Shown here piece by piece: positions 57,784 through 64,000 of a stretch of DNA of 64,000 nt. Position 1 is the first letter of the stretch. Each line of letters starts with the position of its first letter. Position numbers and translations under genes: made by a program. The notes beneath the pieces were generated by a model that made no database searches, was not told the DNA's origin, and was given only the letters and a program-made list of their open reading frames with translations. This DNA comes from Harmonia axyridis (Eukaryota > Arthropoda > Insecta > Coleoptera > Coccinellidae), in assembly GCF_914767665.1 (NCBI RefSeq), contig NC_059507.1, forward strand, positions 7,874,001-7,938,000, in the 5' to 3' direction.

Positions 57784-58691
57784 AAGGGTGTTGTTTTTCG
57801 AGGTATATAACTTTAAGTTGATATTACTGTTCAAGATGGCGACCGATTTAACAGCTGTCAAGTGATTTATTCTCAGCCAAACGATCATCAAGTAAGGCGT
57901 AGATTCGTTGAATGGGCCAAAAATGAGATTGCCGTTGTTCCTGATTTTCATAAGCGAATTTTGATAAGCGATGAAGCGCACTTCTGGTTGAATGTCTACG
58001 TCAACAAACAAAACTGCCGCATTTGGAGTGAAGCTAATCCTCAAGTGTATGTCGAAACACCGTTACATCCAGAAAAACTGACTGTTTGGTGCGCTTTATG
58101 GGCTGGTGGAATCATTGGTCCGTACTTCTTCAAAAACGATGATAGCCAGAACGTTACAGTTAATGGTGATCGGTATAGAGCCATGATTACTAACTTTTTC
58201 ATTCCTGAATTGAACAACCATGATGTCCAGGAGCTGTGGTTTCAACAAGACGGCGCAACATGTCACACAGCTTGTGCCACAATCGATTTATTGAAAGACA
58301 CGTTTGATGACCGCCTAATTTCACGTTTTGGACCTGTGAATTGACCTCCAAGATCTTGTGATTCAACACCGTTAGACTACTTTCTGTGGGGCTATGTAAA
58401 GTCATTGGTCTATGCGGATAAGCCACAAACCCTCGACCATTTGGAAGACAACATTCGCCGTTCGCCGTGTTATTGCCGATATACGGCCACAAATGTTGGA
58501 AAGAGTCATCGAAAATTGGACGTCCAGATTGAACTACATCCGAGCCAGCCGTGGCGGTCATATGCCAAAAATCATATTCAAAATGTAATGCCACAAGATT
58601 ATCTCGCGGATGAATAAAATTCATGTCAATCGAATAATCCATCGTTGTTTTATTGCAATTTAAAGTTCTATAGCTCTGAAAAAACACCCTT
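57784..58691 (+). mobile_element. DD41D mariner, differently deleted copy
   Basis: AAGGGTGTTGTTTTTCGAGG after TA at 57782-57783; right end AAAAACACCCTT at 58691. The deletion differs from the other copies: it runs from the leader (before the ATG) into the linker (PNDHQVRRRFVEWAKNE), so it contributes sequence the others lack. Confidence 0.88.
57862..58588 (+). pseudogene. DD41D mariner transposase, catalytic half
   Basis: 160 open codons cover ISDEAHFWLNVYVNKQNCRI (first Asp), KLTVWCALWAGGIIGPYFFK and QELWFQQDGATCHTACAT (second Asp). TGA at 58342-58344 replaces the Trp of VNWPPRS. The frame resumes as STPLDYFLWGYVKSLVYADK (third Asp). A 7-bp duplication (TCGCCGT) near 58460 shifts the C-terminus. 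Ends at TAA 58586-58588. Start codon and DNA-binding domain are absent. Confidence 0.92.
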
Positions 58692-61045
58692 CATATGGAT
58701 ATGACTCCCAAAATACTCCACATATGAGCTAGAAAGACTTCCAAAATTCGGCCTTTTTCAAATTTTTGCAGACGTGTACCTGATAGAAATTTAAAATTGT
58801 GCATCCAGAAACTTCACTCTTTGAAATCTGTCAGACAGTAACTGGTGGAATTATGGAGAACAGTTCTGCCAACTCTTTGACAATCTTTTTGAGTGGACTT
58901 TGCAATAGCGTTATACTGACCTGTTATTGCTTGTTTCAGCTACAATTTGGTAAATTTCTTTGAATTTTCTGTCTGTTTTATGAAAAGTAGTACCAATAGA
59001 CCCCCTTCAGAATTGCTCACGTATTGCCATGTCACCATAAAAAAAACGAAAACATTTCACATGTGCATATTTTCAATCGTGAAATACCTCTGCCTACCAA
59101 TATCAAGGAATGTCTTCAGATTAATAGATATCTCCAGTATCTTCACATTATAGAAATCAGTTAGCCTTATTAGTGATTTTACAGTTAATTAGTTCCCGAG
59201 TGAAGATTGGGAATTCATAGGTAATTTTTATCAAGGTAAGGCCGGTACTTTTCCTCTTTTATTTATATAAGTGCTCAATTCTCCTGTAACTCTGCTGTTC
59301 ATTCACTCGCTAATCGGAGTTTCTCATCTGTTCGGCCGTTGGATTTGCTCATTCGAGGTTTTACGCATTCAGAAAGTGAATGCAACTCAGATCTGATATT
59401 GAGGAGGTGTAGTTATCTCTTGTATCGTTACAATCAAGAGAAAGTTCCCACCGACCTTTTTCGAAGTAAAATGGTTTTCTTGATATCTTTCGATCAACCA
59501 ATCCCCGATGATATTTCTTCAACTGTTGTTCTTCTTCAATTGTTTCACTTAATTGTCAGATCGTTGTTTTGATTGAGCAGCTCGAAGAATCAGCCCAGTT
59601 GAAAGGTCCGTAGAAAGGTTGAAAGTAGAGCAGCAAGTAAAGTAAAGAGAATGTGGGAAGGTCTTCATTACAACATCCGTTAGTTTACATTTTTTGGTAA
59701 ACAGAACTGCAAGAATTTCAAGAGTTGCTCTAAGAAATCTTGCTTAAAGAATCAGATTCTCCCATTTTGAAAAAATTGAAAGTTGTTGTCGATCCATATC
59801 ATACGTTTCTATTATTCAAGTCCAATGTAGGTTAACTGATGCAATCTTGGATTTAACACGACTTATTTATCCCAAACTAAGCATGCATTTCTAATCTATA
59901 TACCCTCCAGTATACGAGATGTTTCTATTGTAAAGATATAAAATTGAGATAACTGAGAAGGTAGTAAGTATTATCTTGATTGATGCAATTATTGACTTGT
60001 AAGACCAATTACGAATACCTGATGTACACACTGCTCTCATGAGTTATTAGCTCCAGGAGGTATAAAGAATCATCTTGTGATTCATCATTTATAAATGATA
60101 CAATTCTAATCTTAATGATCCAACATTCTTCGTATAGAGTATGGACGGATTAGCGTCCGACATAAAATCACTTGTAGCTGGAATTTCATGATGTAGAAAT
60201 TGAAATTAGGGACGCTTTCATTGAAATTATAGAAAACTTTCTATGGTTTATGTTCATCGAAATTGTATAGCAGCTGTTGGATTTCTTCTTCTTCCTGATG
60301 TAATCTTTCTCAGTACTTTTATTTTCATGGTCTTGAGTATTCTTCAGGTAGTATAATATAGAGGAAAATAGTGAGGAGAACTTGTACTTTGGAGCTAAAA
60401 ACGAGAAACCTTCGGCAGGGTGTTTAAGGCTTAAATTTTTGATTTCATGTAATTATGCATGGTTTTTTAATCTGTTCTTTTAGTTGCCCCCTAATGAACA
60501 CAATGCTATTCTATAGAGATTCAATCGTTCCCAGAGAACAGATAAACTTTTCTTCAAAGACAAAATCGCGTATATTCAATAAACCGAAAGTGAAAGTAGA
60601 TGAGAGGCAAAAGAAGCCATAGAGGAGTGTTATAGGGACTCATCTCGCGTTAATTGAACAACGAGTATGACACGGTGGGTTACCGCGAACAGACAAGATA
60701 TGTGACATATTTCAGGCGCTTGTGGTAACACTGACAGGCGTAATAAGGACGTTAATAGACCTAACCTAACCTGAATGAGAAGAAGAGCAGAAGAGCACCG
60801 GTTAACCCTGATTTCATGTATATCTGGCAGAACATGTCAGTCGCCCCGCGCGATGTTGCCAGCTGTTTTGACGGGAGAATTAAGGAAATTTATAGTGGGT
60901 AGGTTTTTCTATCCCAAGACTTTGGGTTGATTAAATTGATTGATTGTTGATTAGAAATTTTCAGTGAAACCTCTTCATTGTTATAATATCTGATTGAATC
61001 AGGAAAATCTGAAAGATAGCTGAATCTGAACAATTAACATCGAGT
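58692..61045. other. 2.3-kb unique spacer
   Basis: No recognised gene or repeat. The 77-codon frame at 59339-59572 is unassigned. Around 60650-60900 the sequence is somewhat GC-richer. CCTAACCTAACCT at about 60769 is only two telomere-like units and not significant. Confidence 0.4.
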
Positions 61046-61590
61046 AGAACCTCAGAGTAATGAACATTGATAGAGGGAGCATATGTCATATTCAGTAAGC
61101 AACTTTTGTCTCCAACATGAACTATCAAATTTGACATGAAGCGCGCAGAAATGAGAACATATCAGTGATACGATATTTCACTCAATTCGTGATTTCTCCG
61201 CGAAGAACGCACTTTTTATGTCCCATAGTGAATCAACGTTTCATATTAACTCAAAATATATTGAAATAAATACCTAAATATAACAGAAATCCAGAAAACC
61301 TTCAAGCGCGCCAAACGACGTGAAACAACCGATGACACTAGGAAAGCAAAAGTTGCCAAGCCTTGGATTTCAGCAGGTAGATATAGAAAATAATAAATAT
61401 TCTGCTCATTATAAATTCGACAATTAGGAAAAATATCGGATTTCAAATATTCAAATTTGCATATGTAATCGGGAATCACTCATTTCATTCAATATAATAA
61501 ATAAAATAATAAAATAAAATAAATATAGTATAATAAACGATATAGTAAAATTGAGTATTTGAAAATATACCACAATCTGACAACGGAATT
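61046..61590 (-). mobile_element. MITE (AGAGTAATGAACATAG family), right-truncated
   Basis: CAGAGTAATGAACATTGATA through CACTATGGGACATAAAAAG (inverse of 32118-32708), TCGTTTGGCGCGC, CTGCTGAAATCCAAGG, continuing to TATCACAATCTGACAACG-like sequence near 61585. The final ~40 bp terminus is missing; an A/T-rich (AATAAAATAATAAAATAAAA) expansion sits at 61496-61530. Confidence 0.85.
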
Positions 61591-61599
61591 TTTATTGTA

Positions 61600-61930
61600 G
61601 AATGGAATATTTTGTTCAATATAGTTAAGTGATTTTTTGCATTGAAAAATGATAATTGGCAGAATTGTTTTTTCTGTATACCAAAATTTGACAAACAATA
61701 GATAAATCAGTGACAGGACAGTGCCGAGTACCAACATATAAAATGACATATAACCATGAACTCTGCGAAACTGAGATATTGCTGCACGATTTTGTTCTCC
61801 AAGGTATATCAGAATGAATGGATTTGCCGCAGAAATTGGAGTAAGAAATTTCCAGTGAAGTGATCTGGTGATTTGGAGTAGAACTACGGATTTGGCCTTT
61901 GGCTTGGCAACGTCGCAAACGAATCGGATC
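61600..61930 (+). repeat. Diverged relative of the 408-bp unit, without hairpin
   Basis: TTTGCATTGAAAAATGATAA, TTGGCAGAATTG, AGTGCCGAGTACCAACATAT, CCATGAACTCTGCG and CTGCACGATTTTGTTCTCCA follow the order of the satellite unit. It continues past the unit's end (GTGAAGTGATCTGGTGATTT), so the ancestral repeat was longer than 408 bp. Confidence 0.7.
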
Positions 61931-62384
61931 AGTTCTCATTTCCCCGTGCCGCTAGCCTCGATTCCTGAAACTGGAATCGTTAAACGCAAGGATTGCTGTA
62001 CAGCGAAGTTGTAAAGTAAAAATTGTTGCCACATGTTTCGCCTCATTAACTACGTCTTTTTCAATAGGAAACAAATCTCTTCTCGGTCTCAACTTCAATG
62101 GGTATATATATCGAGCTCCAAATCGACGTTTAGGTTATCTCTCCCATATATATTCTGCACGAGATGGCAGGAATGCACGTTTGATAATTGATGTAAGAGT
62201 CTCGTTTTTCTTTTTCGATCCCTTGAAATTGAATTTCTTTTTAAAGCGTAAGGGGGGTATTGATCAATAATATACGAAATATACAAGGTTTTCCTAAATT
62301 GGAGATAGTTTAGAAAAATGGGAAAAAAAAATTTAGTCCAGTACTACGGTTTTGGTTTCTTATAGTTTGTTTAGATTTACCCTC
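61931..62384. other. GC-richer unique block
   Basis: About 61900-62280, with CCCCGTGCCGCTAGCC near 61941. No frame or family recognised. Confidence 0.35.
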
Positions 62385-63333
62385 AGAGTTATAAACATAG
62401 ATGATAGATAGAGGGAGCATATTTCATTTTCAGTATGCAAATTTTGTCCCCGACAATTACTATCAAATTTGACTTTAGGCACGCGGAATTGAAAACATAT
62501 CAGTGATACGATATTTCAATCAATTCGTGGGTTTCTGCACTAAGAACGCACTTCTTATGTCCCGTAGTGAATCAACTTTTCATATTAACTCAAAATATAT
62601 GGAAATGAATACCTAAATATATCATAAATTCAGAAAACAAACCTCAAGCGCGCCAAACGACGTGAAACAACCGATGACACTAGGAGAGCAAAAGTTGCCA
62701 AACCTTGGATTTCAGCAGGTATACAGTGTGGAACAGCCAAATGGAATAAATTCGATAACGGATAAAAAAAAAAAAATTAATTTTTGTAATAAATCTGAGA
62801 ATACTTAATATTTCCGAAACAGTTGAAGATAGGTTTAGGACATTGTACATGAATTATGTCTAGAATTTTCTGAAGAATCCAAAAAATTAATAATATACAG
62901 GGGCTTGCGTTTAAAATAAGAAAGTTGGTATTGGCCACTGTCACATGACGCACCCTATATAATTTTTTTTTTTTTTAAAAGATGTGCAGTTAAAAATAAA
63001 AATCGACGTGTCCAAGCGTTTTTCCCAACACGCCCTCATTTATCCGTTATCGAATTTATTCCATTTGGCTGTTCCACACTGTATACAGAAAATATTCTGC
63101 TTATTATAAATTCGACAGGAAAAATATCGGATTCCAAATATTCAAATTTGCACATGTAATCGGGAATTACTCAGATACAAATATTTCATTCAATATAATA
63201 TACATTCATAACGATATAGTAAAATTGTGAATTTGAAAATATATCACAATCCGACAACGTAATCTAACCATGTTGGGGACAAGTAAAAATTGCGTGTAAC
63301 ACCTCCATCTATGTTTATTACTCCATGGAAAAA
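62385..63333 (-). mobile_element. MITE (AGAGTAATGAACATAG family), full, interrupted
   Basis: Left end CAGAGTTATAAACATAGATG and right end ATCTATGTTTATTACTCC bound the copy, which is split at 62723/63082 by another MITE. Removing the insertion restores the order seen in the uninterrupted copy at 32118-32708. Confidence 0.88.
62724..63081. mobile_element. 358-bp MITE nested in another MITE
   Basis: CAGTGTGGAACAGCCAAATG and the following GGAATAAATTCGATAACGG are perfectly mirrored at the right end (63042-63081). TATA at 62720-62723 and 63082-63085 is consistent with a 4-bp (or TA) target duplication. Interior noncoding. Confidence 0.92.
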
Positions 63334-64000
63334 ACTGATGAAATCGCTGACGTGAAGTCACAATCTTTTGAACTCGCGTTCATTTATGCTCCGATTGCAC
63401 CTTTAAAGAATACATTGTTACATCCAAGAGTTCAATTGGTGCATTAAAGAACGAGCTTAAAAACCTCCTAACTTCAAGTCAGTGCTCTCGAAATTTTCAC
63501 TGTCAAACTGATTTAAAATAAAACATTTTTCCATAAAAGCACAATCTAAAGCAGCCCACACCCGCTCAGTTCAACTGTACTGCTTCTCCGAACCCAAAGC
63601 ACAGACGATTTCGAATTTTAAATTTCCACACACTTACACAATATTTCCTCTTGAGTGTTAAGGACACAAATTCAACCTTTTAAGGATATTTCACGAAGAA
63701 TACCCACCTCATTATCGCCCGAATAAAAGAATTCCCCATTCTCGAAACAAACAATTTATAGATTCTCCATAGATCGTTCTGATATTTTCAAGGTACTTAA
63801 TTATGCCGCCTGCATCCTAAATCACTGGAACCATCAATGTTAGCCGATAAAGTCGCCTCCGACTTGACGCCTGTTCGTCACAGAAAACCTGCTATTCAGT
63901 GTTCGTTGATCTCTGCTGTTCTGTGAGGCGTCCATGTTTCTTTTACTAGTGGTCTAGTAGGACTCGAGGCGTATACCATTTGAATCACACGAATTTGTTC
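63334..64000. other. GC-richer end of window
   Basis: No frame is recognised. Around 63560-63900 there are TCAGTTC and TTCAGTGTTCG initiator-like words and CpG-containing sequence. A host promoter is possible but unproven. Confidence 0.3.

Noticed and set aside
60767..60780. CCTAACCTAACCT, resembling the insect telomere repeat TTAGG
   Set aside because: Only about two and a half units, with unrelated sequence on both sides; expected by chance in 64 kb.
1..64000. CRISPR arrays, prokaryotic operons, phage or defence islands
   Set aside because: No regularly spaced short repeats with unique spacers, no ribosome-binding sites and no prokaryotic gene families; all repeats fit eukaryotic transposons or satellites.

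Overview
This is AT-rich eukaryotic DNA, most likely from an insect and plausibly a beetle. The evidence is the repeat content: five kinds of mariner-type elements (mauritiana, irritans/Himar-like, a DD34D family, DD41D/rosa-like and DUF4817), a Tc1 element, hAT elements, a 5'-truncated non-LTR retroelement, and a Copia retrotransposon whose primer-binding site looks like that of Drosophila copia. There is no operon structure and there are no ribosome-binding sites or prokaryotic genes. I found no complete host protein-coding gene; almost every recognisable reading frame is a decayed transposon gene. The window reads as an intergenic region or a very large intron.

Layout. 0-9 kb: foldback element, RNase H fragment of a non-LTR element, complete but dead Tc1 element (4831-6402), a possible TATA promoter with a tiny first exon (6988-7052), and a deleted DD41D mariner. 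9-17 kb: three tandem 408-bp satellite units, a splice-site cassette (12775-12810, minus strand), a small element carrying an exon-1-like ORF, and a dead DD34D mariner inside a GC-richer unique block. 17-31 kb: hAT MITE with a perfect 8-bp target duplication, a 1.36-kb noncoding element with CAGGGTG ends, a second foldback element, DUF4817 and mauritiana mariners, a ~0.4-kb tandem array, the second splice cassette (29740-29775), and a hAT element with an hATC remnant. 31-42 kb: MITEs, then a 7.17-kb Copia element (34886-42051). 42-64 kb: more deleted mariners, several copies of one MITE family, a 210-bp near-perfect palindrome, and a MITE nested in another MITE.

How it fits together. The elements are layered: Tc1 in or beside a hAT end, a MITE in a MITE, a mariner beside another mariner, and Copia next to a satellite unit that itself interrupts an older repeat. 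The three least expected signals are these. (1) The Copia element has LTRs that look identical and a clean 5-bp target duplication, although gag and pol are shattered. (2) Two cassettes 17 kb apart on the minus strand each keep a branch point, polypyrimidine tract, CAG|GTGAG and a GTAAGT 36 nt later, which is the layout of a recursive-splicing or alternative micro-exon site. (3) Both foldback elements are flanked by long direct duplications (about 85 and 165 bp). No defence or other gene-cluster system is visible.
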